A stretch of 44,993 nt of DNA from DALYJJ01 sp031969915 (GCA_031969915.1 DALYJJ010000038.1:1-44993); one strand, 5' to 3'; counted from the stretch's first letter, positions 15,982 through 24,607 are shown. Numbers and translations are program-made. Notes: generated by a model from the sequence alone, not told the origin.

Positions 15982-16259
15982 TCGAAACCCAGAAGTTGGT
16001 CTTCACCTGCAGCATCTGCGGCGACCCGTCGACGGAGTTGTGCGTGTGGTGCACCAAGGATGCTTGCGACCTGCACCGCTGCCAGCGCTGCGCGCGTTGC
16101 TCGGACTGTTGTGAGTGTGAGATCCCGCTTGAGGATCATCCGGAGTTTGAAGCGGCGCGTCCGCCGGTGCTCGCGCTCGAAGAGGAGAGCGAAGCGCCCG
16201 AGGCGGAAACGGATGCCCCGGCGCCCGCGCCGCCCGAGGAGCCTCGCGAACCCCTGTGA
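15978..16259 (+). CDS. Small Cys-rich, probably zinc-binding protein (93 aa)
   Basis: The GTG at 15978 overlaps the preceding TGA, giving MIETQKLVFTCSICG. Three CxxC-like pairs (CSIC, CVWC, and the dense RCQRCARCSDCCECE) with one His fill residues 11-51 and suggest two zinc sites, in the manner of B-box or zinc-ribbon folds. The last 40 residues are acidic and proline-rich, likely disordered. There is no export signal. Its stop overlaps the start of the PIG-L deacetylase gene, so expression is coupled. Function unknown. Confidence 0.72.
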   Translation: MIETQKLVFTCSICGDPSTELCVWCTKDACDLHRCQRCARCSDCCECEIPLEDHPEFEAARPPVLALEEESEAPEAETDAPAPAPPEEPREPL

Positions 16260-17020
16260 GAATCCTCGCCCTGCACGCCCATCCCGACGACGTGGAGATT
16301 CTGGCCGGGGGCACCATGGCGCTGCTCGCCCGGGCCGGCCACCATGTGACCTTCGCGACCATGACCTCCGGCGATTGCGGCAGCGCCGAGTTCGACGCCG
16401 CCGCCATCGCTGCCATGCGCGGCGAAGAGGCCCGCCGCGCGGCCGGCGTCATCGGCGCCCACTACGAGTGGATCGGTTTCAACGACCTGGCCATCTTCAA
16501 CGACGATCCCTCCCGCCGCCGCGTCACCGCGTTTCTACGCCGCCTGCGGCCGGAGATTGTGATCACCGCCGCGCCCATCGATTACCACTGCGATCACGAG
16601 GCCACCAGCATCCTGGTCCGCGACGCCTGCTTCGGCGTCTCCGCGCCGAACTACGATTGCTCCGGCTTCGGCGGCGCGGCGCCGCTCGACGGCATCCCGC
16701 ACCTCTACTTCATGGATTCCGCGGCCAGCGCGGATCGCGACGGCCGCATGGTTCGCCCCGATTTCCTAGTCGATGTGGCGGCGGCGTTCCCCGCCAAGCG
16801 CGAGATGCTCGCCTGTCACGAAAGCCAGCGCGCCTGGTTGCGCAAGCAGCACGGCATGGACGACTTTCTCGAAACCATGGAACAGTGGACGCGGCGGCGC
16901 GGCGCACTCGCGGGCGTCACCTTCGCCGAAGGCTTCCGCCAGTACCACGGCCACCCCTACCCGGAGTCCCCGTTGCTGCAGCAACTGCTGGGCGATCTGG
17001 TGATCCTCCCCGCGGGGTGA
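16256..17020 (+). CDS. PIG-L/LmbE-family deacetylase (possible BshB)
   Basis: Zinc-dependent N-acetylglucosamine deacetylases of this family act on GlcNAc-malate (BshB), GlcNAc-inositol (MshB) or GlcNAc-PI. The metal site AHPDDVE lies at residues 8-14 and the second motif is HCDHEATS near residue 118. Length (254) is usual. The GTG start overlaps the previous stop (GTGAG). Because bshA lies 6.5 kb away, a BshB role in bacillithiol synthesis is plausible. Several PIG-L proteins are usual in such genomes, and nothing here proves the substrate. Confidence 0.86.
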   Translation: MRILALHAHPDDVEILAGGTMALLARAGHHVTFATMTSGDCGSAEFDAAAIAAMRGEEARRAAGVIGAHYEWIGFNDLAIFNDDPSRRRVTAFLRRLRPEIVITAAPIDYHCDHEATSILVRDACFGVSAPNYDCSGFGGAAPLDGIPHLYFMDSAASADRDGRMVRPDFLVDVAAAFPAKREMLACHESQRAWLRKQHGMDDFLETMEQWTRRRGALAGVTFAEGFRQYHGHPYPESPLLQQLLGDLVILPAG

Positions 17021-17114
17021 CACGGGCGGCGCATTCCGCGCGTTCTACACTGGGGAAGAGAGCGGGCGAGTTCTGGCAACCAACACGGAGAGTCGGGCTA
17101 CATCGGAACGCGTT

Positions 17115-18716
17115 GTGCGTTCGGCGGGCATCGCCTCGGCGGCGGTCGCCTCCAGCCGCGTCACCGGACTCCTGCGCGAAATCATTCTGGCCCGGCAGTT
17201 CGGCGCGGGTGCGGCCTACGACGCGTTCCTCCTCGCCTTTCGCATTCCCAATCTGACGCGCGACCTCTTCGCCGAGGGCGCTCTTTCTTCGGCCTTCGTC
17301 CCGACGTTCACCAAGTATCTTTCCACCAAGAGCAAGGAAGAAGCCGCGCGCCTTTCGAACCTCGTCGCTACCACCATCGTTTTCATCGTCGGGCTGCTGT
17401 GCCTGGCGGGCGTTCTGCTGGCGCCGCAGATCGTCAATCTGTTCGCGCCCGTGTGGCTGGAAACCGATCCCGCCAAGTTCGCGCTCGCCGTGCGCATGAC
17501 GCGGATCATGTTTCCGTTCCTGCTCCTCGTCGCCCTGGCCGCCCAGGCCATGGGCATGCTGAACGCGTGTAACCGGTTCGGCGTGCCCGCCATGGCGTCT
17601 ACCTTTTTCAATATCGGGTCGATTCTGAGCGGGCTCGCGCTTGGCTTCTGGGCCGGGCCGCACATCGGCATTCCCGCCATCGAGGGGATGGCCTGGGGTG
17701 TCGTCATCGGCGGCGCGCTTCAGCTTTGCTGGCAGTTGCCCAGCCTGTGGCGGCTGGGTTTCGCCTTCCGTCCGATGCTCGACTTCGCCCACCCCGGCAT
17801 GCGCCAGATCCTCAACCTGATGGGCCCCGCCATCCTAGGGAACGCCGCCGTTCAGGTGAACGTGATGGTGAATACCTGGTTCGCCACGCACATCGCCGAC
17901 CCCACGCGGGGCTTCGACGGGCCCGTGAGCTGGCTCGGTTACGCGTTCCGCTTCATGCAGCTTCCGCTCGGTCTCTTCGGTGTCGCCATCGCCAGCGCCA
18001 CACTGCCCGCGATCTCCCGCAGCGTGGCGAAGAACGACATGGACGACTTCCGCCAGACGCTCTCGCGTTCGCTCGGCCTGGTGTTTCTCTTAACCGTCCC
18101 GTCTTCGGTGGGCCTCATCGTGCTCGGCCGCTCCATCATCGGCGCGGTTTACCAGGGTGGCCGCTTCGAGGTCTATGACACGCAGCAGACCGCCGTCGCA
18201 CTCTCCTGCTACGCGCTGGGTCTCGCCGGCTACGCCGCGCTCAAGGTGCTGACGCCGGCCTTCTACGCGCTCAACGATTCGCGCACGCCCATGGTGGTCA
18301 GCTTCCTTTCCATCCTGATTAACGTCGCCGTCGCCACTGCCGTGCTGCGCGTCTGGCATCTGGGCCACCAGGGGCTGGCGCTCTCTACTAGCGCGGTGGC
18401 GCTCTTCGGGTTCCTCACCCTCTTCTGGATTCTCCGCAACCGCATCGGCGGCGTGTACGGCCGCGCCCTCCGCGCCAGCATCGCGAAGGTGACGGTGGCG
18501 GCGGCCGCCATGGGCGCCGTGGTGTGGGCGTCCAGCCACCTGGTGCTCGGCCGGTTCTCCGAGGTCACAAGGCTCACCTACCTGTTCGACCTCGCCCTGT
18601 CGATCCCGCTCGGGTTGGGAGTCTTCTACCTGCTCACGCGCTGGTTGCGCGTCCCCGAGCTCGAAATGGCCTCCGCCGCCCTCGCCGGCCCGATCGCCCG
18701 GCGCCTGCGGCGGTAG
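17115..18716 (+). CDS. murJ: Lipid II flippase MurJ (MviN family)
   Basis: Moves lipid-linked peptidoglycan precursor across the inner membrane. The 533-residue protein has about 14 hydrophobic helices. Family signatures are SRVTGLLREIILARQFGAG, DAFLLAFRIPNLTRDLFAEG, ALSSAFVPTFTKYLSTKSK, MRQILNLMGPAILGNAAVQVN and TLPAISRSVAKNDMDDFRQT. The frame is open upstream, but GTG 17115 gives a family-like N-terminus (RSAGIASAAVASSR); no strong Shine-Dalgarno is visible. It lies 94 bases after the PIG-L gene on the same strand. Confidence 0.95.
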   Translation: MRSAGIASAAVASSRVTGLLREIILARQFGAGAAYDAFLLAFRIPNLTRDLFAEGALSSAFVPTFTKYLSTKSKEEAARLSNLVATTIVFIVGLLCLAGVLLAPQIVNLFAPVWLETDPAKFALAVRMTRIMFPFLLLVALAAQAMGMLNACNRFGVPAMASTFFNIGSILSGLALGFWAGPHIGIPAIEGMAWGVVIGGALQLCWQLPSLWRLGFAFRPMLDFAHPGMRQILNLMGPAILGNAAVQVNVMVNTWFATHIADPTRGFDGPVSWLGYAFRFMQLPLGLFGVAIASATLPAISRSVAKNDMDDFRQTLSRSLGLVFLLTVPSSVGLIVLGRSIIGAVYQGGRFEVYDTQQTAVALSCYALGLAGYAALKVLTPAFYALNDSRTPMVVSFLSILINVAVATAVLRVWHLGHQGLALSTSAVALFGFLTLFWILRNRIGGVYGRALRASIAKVTVAAAAMGAVVWASSHLVLGRFSEVTRLTYLFDLALSIPLGLGVFYLLTRWLRVPELEMASAALAGPIARRLRR

Positions 18717-18747
18717 AAGTTCCAACCGCCCAGCCAGGCATCATGAC

Positions 18748-18765
18748 AGCAGCAGGAGTGCTGCT
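18748..18765 (+). promoter_or_regulatory. Inverted repeat with the vapB Shine-Dalgarno in its loop
   Basis: AGCAGCA at 18748-18754 and TGCTGCT at 18759-18765 are perfect 7-bp arms around a 4-base loop, GGAG. The loop is the core of the AGGAG ribosome-binding site for the ATG at 18766. Shorter matching arms (ATCAT at 18740-18744, ATGAT at 18766-18770) extend the symmetry over the start codon. It may act as an operator for the ribbon-helix-helix antitoxin or as an RNA hairpin limiting translation. Confidence 0.6.
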
Positions 18766-19038
18766 ATGATGCGAAACATGAGGACGACCATCACCCTGGA
18801 GCCGGATGTCCAGGCCCTCATCCGGACAGCCATGAGGGAGCGGGGGATCTCTTTCAAGGAAGCGCTCAATACCGCGGTGCGTGCCGGTCTGACGCAGGCG
18901 AAGCCGAAGCGTCAGAACTTCGCGCAACAGACGTATTCTCTCGGGACCGAGCAGAACTTCAGATGGGACAAGGCGCTCGAAGCCGCGGCTGCGATGGAAG
19001 ATGAAGAATTGAGCCGGAAGCTCTCCTTGCGCAAATGA
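18766..19038 (+). CDS. vapB: VapB-type ribbon-helix-helix antitoxin
   Basis: 90 residues. The strand MRTTITLEPDVQALIRTAMR and following helices (GISFKEALNTAVRAGL) form a ribbon-helix-helix DNA-binding domain. The C-terminal half (YSLGTEQNFRWDKALEAAAA, EDEELSRKL) would wrap the toxin. ATG 18766 is chosen because AGGAG lies seven bases upstream; ATGs at 18769 and 18778 are alternatives. Its stop overlaps the toxin start (ATGA). Antitoxins of this type neutralise the toxin and repress their own operon. Confidence 0.85.
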   Translation: MMRNMRTTITLEPDVQALIRTAMRERGISFKEALNTAVRAGLTQAKPKRQNFAQQTYSLGTEQNFRWDKALEAAAAMEDEELSRKLSLRK

Positions 19039-19466
19039 TCGTCGTCGATGTCAATCTGTTGATCTATGCGGTCAACCAGGACTCACCCAACCACAAGAAG
19101 GCGAAGTCATGGTTGGAGTCTGTGGTCTCCGGAACGGAAACGGTAGGGATGCCTTGGATCGTGCTCCTGGCGTTCCTGCGGTTGACCACCAGAACAGGCC
19201 TCTTTCAGAAGCCGCTGACCGTGGACGCAGCGTTCGACTTAGTCGACGGCTGGTTGCGGCAGCCTTCAGTGACGGTGCCTGAAGCTACGGCACGGCATCT
19301 GCAAACGATGCGCGATCTGATCTCGCCGCTGGGTACCGGAGGCAACCTCACCTCCGACGCATACCTGGCGGCATTAGCGATTGAGCACGGAGCGGAACTG
19401 TGCTCAACAGACAACGATTTCGCGAGATTCAGCCGGCTCCGCTGGCGAAACCCGCTGGTCCGGTGA
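19035..19466 (+). CDS. vapC: VapC-type PIN-domain toxin ribonuclease
   Basis: 143 residues of PIN nuclease fold. The Mg-site acids are D5 in IVVDVNLLIYA, the Asp in NLTSDAYLAALA, and those in STDNDFARF. In place of the usual second-motif Glu the sequence reads PWIVLLAFLRLTT, which is normal for the TIGR00028 PIN-toxin group. The protein ends RWRNPL as in that group. It should cleave tRNA or other RNA when freed from the antitoxin encoded just upstream. The pair is complete and looks intact. Confidence 0.88.
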   Translation: MIVVDVNLLIYAVNQDSPNHKKAKSWLESVVSGTETVGMPWIVLLAFLRLTTRTGLFQKPLTVDAAFDLVDGWLRQPSVTVPEATARHLQTMRDLISPLGTGGNLTSDAYLAALAIEHGAELCSTDNDFARFSRLRWRNPLVR

Positions 19467-19484
19467 AGGCCGACTAGCCGCGCC

Positions 19485-20117
19485 CTACGGCTTCCGCAGC
19501 CAGAGGTACCCGTGATTCCCTAACCGCCGCGCCTCCGGCCTCCGCAGTAGAACCACGTCCCAATACCGCAGCGGAAACAGCGCCCACCCGAACGCCACGT
19601 GCGCCGCCGCGCGCCACCAGCGCCACGGCAGGAGCAGCTTCCACCATTCGATCGCCACCACCAGAAGCGTCGCGGTCGGCCCGGTGCGCCATCCGCGCGC
19701 CACCACCTCAAGCCCGCCGCCCGCCAACTGGTCCAGCCCGTCGAGCGTCCACCGCCGGTAATCCCGCGGGTATTCGTGAAATGGATGGCAGAACGGCGCC
19801 ACCACGTGGGCATGCCCGCCCGGCGCGAGAACGCGCTCGATCTCCCGCATCACCTGTTCCGGACAGCGAACGTGCTCCAGCACCGCGTCGCACTCCACCC
19901 GCGTGAATACGCCGTCCCTAAACGGCAGGGCGTGCGCATCGCCCCGCACATCCACGCCCGGCGCCGCGAACAGGTCGAAGTTCACATAGCCCGGCACACG
20001 GTTGCCATACCCGCCGATGTACAGGTTCCAGCGCCCGAGCGGGAAGTCTCTGGGCTCGTCCGGATTCGCGATGAAGGGAGCGGGCGGCATCAGCGCCCGG
20101 CGCAGTCGATCAAGCAC
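19485..20117 (-). CDS. SAM-dependent methyltransferase (type 11-like)
   Basis: 210 residues. The fold is recognisable from GYVNFDLFAAPGVDVRGDAH, LPFRDGVFTRVECDAVLEHV and REIERVLAPGGHAHVVAPFC, matching strands 2 to 5 of class I methyltransferases. The glycine-rich motif I is reduced to YIGGYGNRVPG, as in the group that methylates sugars or glycolipids. The end (WWKLLLPWRWWRAAAHVAFG) is unusually rich in Trp and hydrophobic residues and may touch the membrane. It is divergent from the ABC transporter pair. Substrate unknown. Confidence 0.82.
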   Translation of the reverse strand: MLDRLRRALMPPAPFIANPDEPRDFPLGRWNLYIGGYGNRVPGYVNFDLFAAPGVDVRGDAHALPFRDGVFTRVECDAVLEHVRCPEQVMREIERVLAPGGHAHVVAPFCHPFHEYPRDYRRWTLDGLDQLAGGGLEVVARGWRTGPTATLLVVAIEWWKLLLPWRWWRAAAHVAFGWALFPLRYWDVVLLRRPEARRLGNHGYLWLRKP

Positions 20118-20202
20118 TCTCTGCTACCATACCTCTATGCGTCGCTGATCGCCCCTTGCGGCCCTCCTCCTTCCCGTCCGGTTCTCGTTCCCGAGGTGAA
20201 TT

Positions 20203-21006
20203 GTGTCCCGAAGTGCGATCTCCGTTGCCGGTCTGCGCAAAGTTTTTCGCAAGCGCAAGGGCTTTCTCAAACGCCAGGTCACTGAGGAATGGGCGCTCAA
20301 GGGCGTCTCCTTCGAAGTCCGCGAAGGCGAAACCTACGGCCTGCTCGGCCCCAACGGTTCCGGCAAATCCACGCTCATTCGCATCCTCTCCACGCTGCTC
20401 GTCGCCGACGAGGGCGAAGTCGGCGTGCTCGGCCATCGCCTGCCCGAAGGCGAGCGCGCGGTCCGGGAACTCATCGGCCGCGTGAGCGTGGACGCCGCGT
20501 TCTACAAGAAGCTCTCCGCCCGTGAGAACCTGCTCTACAGCGCGTTCCTGTACGGCTTCGACCGCGCCACCGCCGAGGCCCGCGCCCGCGATATCCTGGG
20601 CCGGCTGAGCTTCCCCCTGAAGCGCTTCGACGACCCGCTCGAAGAGGCCAGCCGCGGCATGCAGCAGAAAGTGGCCATCGCGCGGGCTCTCATCTTGCGG
20701 CCTCCTCTGCTGCTGCTCGACGAGCCGACTACCGGCCTCGATCCCAAGAGCAAGCGCGAAGTGCAGTCGTTCATCGAAGAGCTGCGCCGCGACGAGAAGA
20801 CCACCATCTTCCTCACCACGCACGACATGTTCGAAGCCGAGCGCCTTTGCGCCCGTCTGGGGATGCTCGCCCACGGCAAGCTGGTTGCCGAGGGGGCGCC
20901 GGCCGACCTCATCGAGAAAGCAGGCGGCGGCACGCTCGAAGACGCTTTCATCCACCTGTCTGGCGAGAAACTCGCCGCGGAAGAAGAGGAGACGGCCACC
21001 GCATGA
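20203..21006 (+). CDS. ABC transporter ATP-binding protein
   Basis: 267 residues. Walker A is GPNGSGKST (about residues 49-57), Walker B LLLLDEPTTGLDP, the H-loop Asp/His lie in FLTTHDMFEAERLC, and the signature is the unusual ASRGMQQKVAIARAL instead of LSGGQ. It starts with GTG 20203, preceded by GAGGTG. An N-terminal extension (FRKRKGFLKRQVTEEWALKG) sits before the Walker motif, as in export ABC proteins of the CcmA/DrrA type. Its TGA overlaps the permease ATG. Together they form a two-gene exporter; the cargo is unknown. Confidence 0.92.
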   Translation: MSRSAISVAGLRKVFRKRKGFLKRQVTEEWALKGVSFEVREGETYGLLGPNGSGKSTLIRILSTLLVADEGEVGVLGHRLPEGERAVRELIGRVSVDAAFYKKLSARENLLYSAFLYGFDRATAEARARDILGRLSFPLKRFDDPLEEASRGMQQKVAIARALILRPPLLLLDEPTTGLDPKSKREVQSFIEELRRDEKTTIFLTTHDMFEAERLCARLGMLAHGKLVAEGAPADLIEKAGGGTLEDAFIHLSGEKLAAEEEETATA

Positions 21007-21821
21007 TCAGTCCCCTGCAGCAGGTCTGGGCTTTCATCTACCGCGACCACCAGCTCACCAAACGCTACTTCTCCTGGGTGGTGGTCTTTACCGTCTACGC
21101 GGTGATCAGCGGGGCGAGTGTCGCGCTGATCGGCGTCGCGTCGAAGAACCAGAAGCTGACGCTGACTCTAACCATCGGCGTGCTGTTCTGGAGTTTCCTC
21201 TCGGTGCTCTTTCAGGAGATCGCCATGTCCATCGCCTACGAGCGCTGGGAGGGCACGCTCGAATACACCTTCATGGCGCCCGTCTCGCGCCTCACGCACC
21301 TGGCCGGCGTCAGCCTCTACGCGTCGTTCTACGCGATACTCCGTGCGCTCGCCGTGCTCGGCGGCCTGTTCCTTTTCCTCGACCTCGATTTCTCCGGCGC
21401 GAACCTCCCGGGACTACTCCTGGTGCTGCTCACCAGCAGCGTGGCTTTTATCGGCCTCGGCCTCATCGCGGCCATCCTGCCGCTCATGAGTCCCGAGCGC
21501 GGCGCGGAAGGCACGAACATCTTCCAGAGCATTCTGCTCCTGGTCTCGGGCATCTACTACCCGGTCTCTGTTTTGCCCTCGTGGGTGCAGCCGCTCTCCG
21601 CGCTCTCGCCCGCCACCTACGCACTCAACGCCAGCCGCCGTCTTCTCGGCGTGGAGAACATGCAGGGCAATCGCCTGGTGGCCGAACCGCTCTCCGCCGT
21701 TCTTCCCGACCTTGCCGCGCTACTCGCGATGGGCCTGGTTCTGGTGCCCGCCGGCTTGTGGATCTTCTCCCGCGTCGAAACCTGGGCCAAACGCACGGGC
21801 AAGCTGAAGCGCACCGGCTGA
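21003..21821 (+). CDS. ABC-2 type transporter permease
   Basis: 272 residues starting at ATG 21003 (MISPLQQVWAFIYRDHQ), overlapping the ATPase gene stop. About six hydrophobic helices are visible, with the ABC-2 family conserved stretch LLLVSGIYYPVSVLPSWVQP and LSPATYALNASRRLL near residues 178-215. A cytoplasmic loop after helix 2 (YERWEGTLEYTFMAPVSR) is typical of the family. It forms the membrane part of the exporter with the ATPase. It ends 6 bases from the convergent DUF4166 gene. Confidence 0.9.
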   Translation: MISPLQQVWAFIYRDHQLTKRYFSWVVVFTVYAVISGASVALIGVASKNQKLTLTLTIGVLFWSFLSVLFQEIAMSIAYERWEGTLEYTFMAPVSRLTHLAGVSLYASFYAILRALAVLGGLFLFLDLDFSGANLPGLLLVLLTSSVAFIGLGLIAAILPLMSPERGAEGTNIFQSILLLVSGIYYPVSVLPSWVQPLSALSPATYALNASRRLLGVENMQGNRLVAEPLSAVLPDLAALLAMGLVLVPAGLWIFSRVETWAKRTGKLKRTG

Positions 21822-21826
21822 CGAAC

Positions 21827-22498
21827 CTACTCGCGCGCCTCCGTCCGCTTGGGAAGCACGTGCGGCGGAGGCGCGCTGACGGGTTTCCATTCGACGCTGA
21901 ACCAGCCGCGATAGCCGAACAGCGGCCCCCAGCTCCGGTTGCGCACGTTCACGTCGATGCGGAAGCGACGTTCCGCGTCGTCGTACCACTCGCACACCTC
22001 GGCCACTCCCGAGAAAAACATCGGGAAGCGGAAGGAGATCGGCCCTTCATGGAAGCGCTGCCCGCCCGAGTGAAGCCGCAGGCCCCCGCGCTCGTCCACC
22101 GACAGATCGATGTCCACCGCCAGGTGCTGATGCGTGCCCAGGTAATCGACAATGCGCCGGCGCGCCGCGCTGTAAATCATGTACGCGTCGAAGCGCCGGG
22201 GCCGCGCGGTTTGGAACGTCCGGATCCAGGTTACGGTTTCGCGCCCCCAGCGGTCGAGGTACGCGTAGTTTTCGATGGTGAACGGGACGTTTTCACCGCA
22301 CTCCGGGAACATGATGCTGCGCCATGCGCCCACCCACAGAAACGGCAGCGTGTACGGCGCGCCGTGCCACAGCCGTTCCATCACACCCGTGCCCACCGCG
22401 CCGGCGCCGTCCTTGCTGCTAAAGCCGAACCGGCGCTGGATCTCCGGATGCAAACGCGCGAAGTCCGATCCGAGCGCTTCTTCGTAGATCGATCTCAT
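21827..22498 (-). CDS. DUF4166-family protein
   Basis: 223 residues from ATG 22498, which overlaps the stop of the SRPBCC-DoxX gene (ATGA). The opening SIYEEALGSDFARLHPEIQR and the later LPFLWVGAW, ETVTWIRTF and LGTHQHLAVDIDLSVDERG are typical of DUF4166, a family of unknown function often found next to DoxX-like or NAD(P)-binding proteins. The end is strand-rich (FRIDVNVRNRSWGPLFGYRG). No export signal. The role is probably tied to the fused gene upstream. Confidence 0.8.
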   Translation of the reverse strand: MRSIYEEALGSDFARLHPEIQRRFGFSSKDGAGAVGTGVMERLWHGAPYTLPFLWVGAWRSIMFPECGENVPFTIENYAYLDRWGRETVTWIRTFQTARPRRFDAYMIYSAARRRIVDYLGTHQHLAVDIDLSVDERGGLRLHSGGQRFHEGPISFRFPMFFSGVAEVCEWYDDAERRFRIDVNVRNRSWGPLFGYRGWFSVEWKPVSAPPPHVLPKRTEARE

Positions 22499-23373
22499 GG
22501 CTTGCCTCTCCGCGTGATGCAGCGCGTGCTCGAAGGCACATGCGGGTGCAGCCGCAGCGCGATCGCTGCCAGGACCATCGCCGCCGCGTTCAACGTCACC
22601 GGGTTGAACGCCTGCCCCAAGGCCCAGGGCGCGCTCATGGCCACGCCGATCAGCGCGGCGGGCATGGCGACCACGGTAATCCACAACGGCCAGCGCCGCC
22701 GCGGAGTGAACAGTATCAGCACTCCGAACAACGCCTCCGCCGCGCCCAGCCATGGCAGCAGCGCCAAGGGCGCGCCCGCTGCCTGCAGCAGCGCGATCTC
22801 GCTCCGGTGCGCCAGCCACAGCTTGGGCACAAGCCCGTGGTACAGCCACACGAACGCAACCGCGCCGCGGGCCAATGCGCTGGCCGACGCCAGGCGGAAC
22901 GAAAGAGCCGGCGATGTCCCTTGCTCGATCCATATCCGTAGACGGTCGAAGCTCCAGGCCGTGGCCCAGTGGATGAGCGGGCGAAACAGCACATCGGCGA
23001 GCGGCCATCGAACGGTGTAGTCGTACCAGGTGAGAAAGCGCACGCCGCCCTCCACGGGGATGTACCGCCAATACCCGGAACCTTCGCGAATCAGCGACCA
23101 GGGCGAGTGCGACCAGAACTTCAGCGCGGAGGCCGCGCCTCCGTCTTCACCCTGCCGCACGCCGGTGCTCTCGCCCGCACCTTCGACCTCCAGTCCAAAG
23201 CCGATGCGCGTCGAGTAGTGAAAGCGCTGCGCGTCGTCCTCGCGGTCCTTCGGCAGGTAGCGGATCGAGGTGAATCGCAGATCCCACTGCTGATGCAGCC
23301 AAGGATCCTGTGTCCGCCTCCACACTTCCTCCAGGGAAGCCGCGATCTTGATTTCGACGTAGATCCCGCTCAT
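22495..23373 (-). CDS. SRPBCC-DoxX-like fusion membrane protein
   Basis: 292 residues. The first 150 form a SRPBCC (START/Bet v1-like) domain: GIYVEIKIAASLEEVWRRTQ, then WDLRFTSIRYLP and LTWYDYTVRWPLADVLFRPL. Residues 165-280 hold four hydrophobic helices of the DoxX-like family (VAFVWLYHGLVPKLW, LPWLGAAEALFGVLILFT, ITVVAMPAALIGVAMSA, NAAAMVLAAIALR). SRPBCC domains bind lipid-like ligands. The start is ATG 23373, only 25 bases from the divergent oxidoreductase start. It is coupled to the DUF4166 gene. Confidence 0.83.
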   Translation of the reverse strand: MSGIYVEIKIAASLEEVWRRTQDPWLHQQWDLRFTSIRYLPKDREDDAQRFHYSTRIGFGLEVEGAGESTGVRQGEDGGAASALKFWSHSPWSLIREGSGYWRYIPVEGGVRFLTWYDYTVRWPLADVLFRPLIHWATAWSFDRLRIWIEQGTSPALSFRLASASALARGAVAFVWLYHGLVPKLWLAHRSEIALLQAAGAPLALLPWLGAAEALFGVLILFTPRRRWPLWITVVAMPAALIGVAMSAPWALGQAFNPVTLNAAAMVLAAIALRLHPHVPSSTRCITRRGKP

Positions 23374-23398
23374 GCGCGCGCTGTCATATTATGACCGC

Positions 23399-24571
23399 AT
23401 GCGGCGCACTTTCCTGCAACAATCCGCGGCCGCTGCCGGCGTACTCATTCTCAAACCCCAAACCGTCTTCGGCAGCCAAGCGAACTCCGCCCTTTCCCTC
23501 GGCATCATCGGCCTCGGCGGCCGTGGCAATTGGATCGGCAATCATTTCATCGAACACACCGGCGCGCGTGTCACCGCGATGGCCGACGCGTTTCCGGACC
23601 GCCTGGCCGCGGCCAAGGAAAAGCTGCGCGCACCCGGCGCGAAGTCCTTCAGCGGCTTGAGTGGCTACAAGGAACTGCTGGCCACGGACATCGACGCCGT
23701 CGCCATTGAGAGCCCGCCCTACTACCACCCAGAGCAAGCTGCCGCGGCGGTGGCCGCCGGCAAGCACGTGTTTCTGGCGAAGCCCGTTGCGGTCGACGTC
23801 CCGGGCTGCCAGAGTATCCGCGAAAGCGGCCGCAGGGCGCAGGGCAAGCTCTCCTTCGTCGTCGATTTCCAGACCCGCGTGCGTCCCGTGTTCCAGGAAG
23901 CGGCGGCGCGCATTCACAAGGGTGAGATCGGCGAGCCGGTACTCGGCCACGTCTACTATCACGCCAGCCGCCTGCAGCCGCAATCGAAGCCTGGCATGGC
24001 CGCCGCCGAAGCGCGCCTGCGCGACTGGGTCTTCGACAAGGCGATCTCCGGCGACATTATCGTCGAGCAGAACATCCACGTGCTCGATTGCGCCAACTGG
24101 TATCTAAAAGGCCACCCCGAGCGCGCGATGGGAACCGGCGGCCGCAAAGCCCGGGTGGACGTGGGCGACTGCTGGGATCACTTCCTGGTGACGTTCTGGT
24201 ATCCCAACGGCGTGAAGGTGGACTTCAGCTCCGCGCAGTTCACCAAGGGCTACAACGACCTCTGCATCCGCGTCTACGGGTCGCAGGGCACCGCCGACAC
24301 TCACTACGGCGGCGCGGTTCGCATCACGGGCACACCCACGCCCTGGACGGGAGCGGAGAAGGACGACACCTTTACCGGCGGGGCCGTGATCAATGTGAAG
24401 AACTTCGTTGAGGCGATTCGCAGCGGCAAGCCCATCAACAACGTCGAAGAGAGCGTGGAGAGCAACCTCACCTCGGTCCTTGGCCGCATCGCCGCCTACA
24501 CCGGCAGGATGGTCGCCTGGGATGAGATGATGCGCGCCAACGAAAAGCTGGAGGCCAAGCTCACGCTCTAG
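23399..24571 (+). CDS. Tat-exported Gfo/Idh/MocA-family oxidoreductase
   Basis: ATG 23399 gives a twin-arginine signal (MRRTFLQQSAAAAGVLILK); the frame is open to 23372. The Rossmann fold begins LGIIGLGGRGNWIGNHF, followed by the EKP-equivalent KHVFLAKPVAVDV near residue 130. The C-terminal sheet domain contains GDIIVEQNIHVLDCANWYL, where the His normally contacts the sugar. Length is 390. These enzymes oxidise or reduce sugar carbons with a tightly bound NAD(P). No sugar transporter is adjacent, so the substrate is unknown. Confidence 0.88.
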   Translation: MRRTFLQQSAAAAGVLILKPQTVFGSQANSALSLGIIGLGGRGNWIGNHFIEHTGARVTAMADAFPDRLAAAKEKLRAPGAKSFSGLSGYKELLATDIDAVAIESPPYYHPEQAAAAVAAGKHVFLAKPVAVDVPGCQSIRESGRRAQGKLSFVVDFQTRVRPVFQEAAARIHKGEIGEPVLGHVYYHASRLQPQSKPGMAAAEARLRDWVFDKAISGDIIVEQNIHVLDCANWYLKGHPERAMGTGGRKARVDVGDCWDHFLVTFWYPNGVKVDFSSAQFTKGYNDLCIRVYGSQGTADTHYGGAVRITGTPTPWTGAEKDDTFTGGAVINVKNFVEAIRSGKPINNVEESVESNLTSVLGRIAAYTGRMVAWDEMMRANEKLEAKLTL

Positions 24572-24607
24572 GCCGGCCGCGAGCGCCGCTCCGGGCGCCG
24601 CGCCTTT

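Noticed and set aside
20885..23020. 711-residue plus-strand frame across the ABC genes and the genes after them
   Set aside because: Arg/Pro/His-rich, out of frame with four well-supported genes on both strands.
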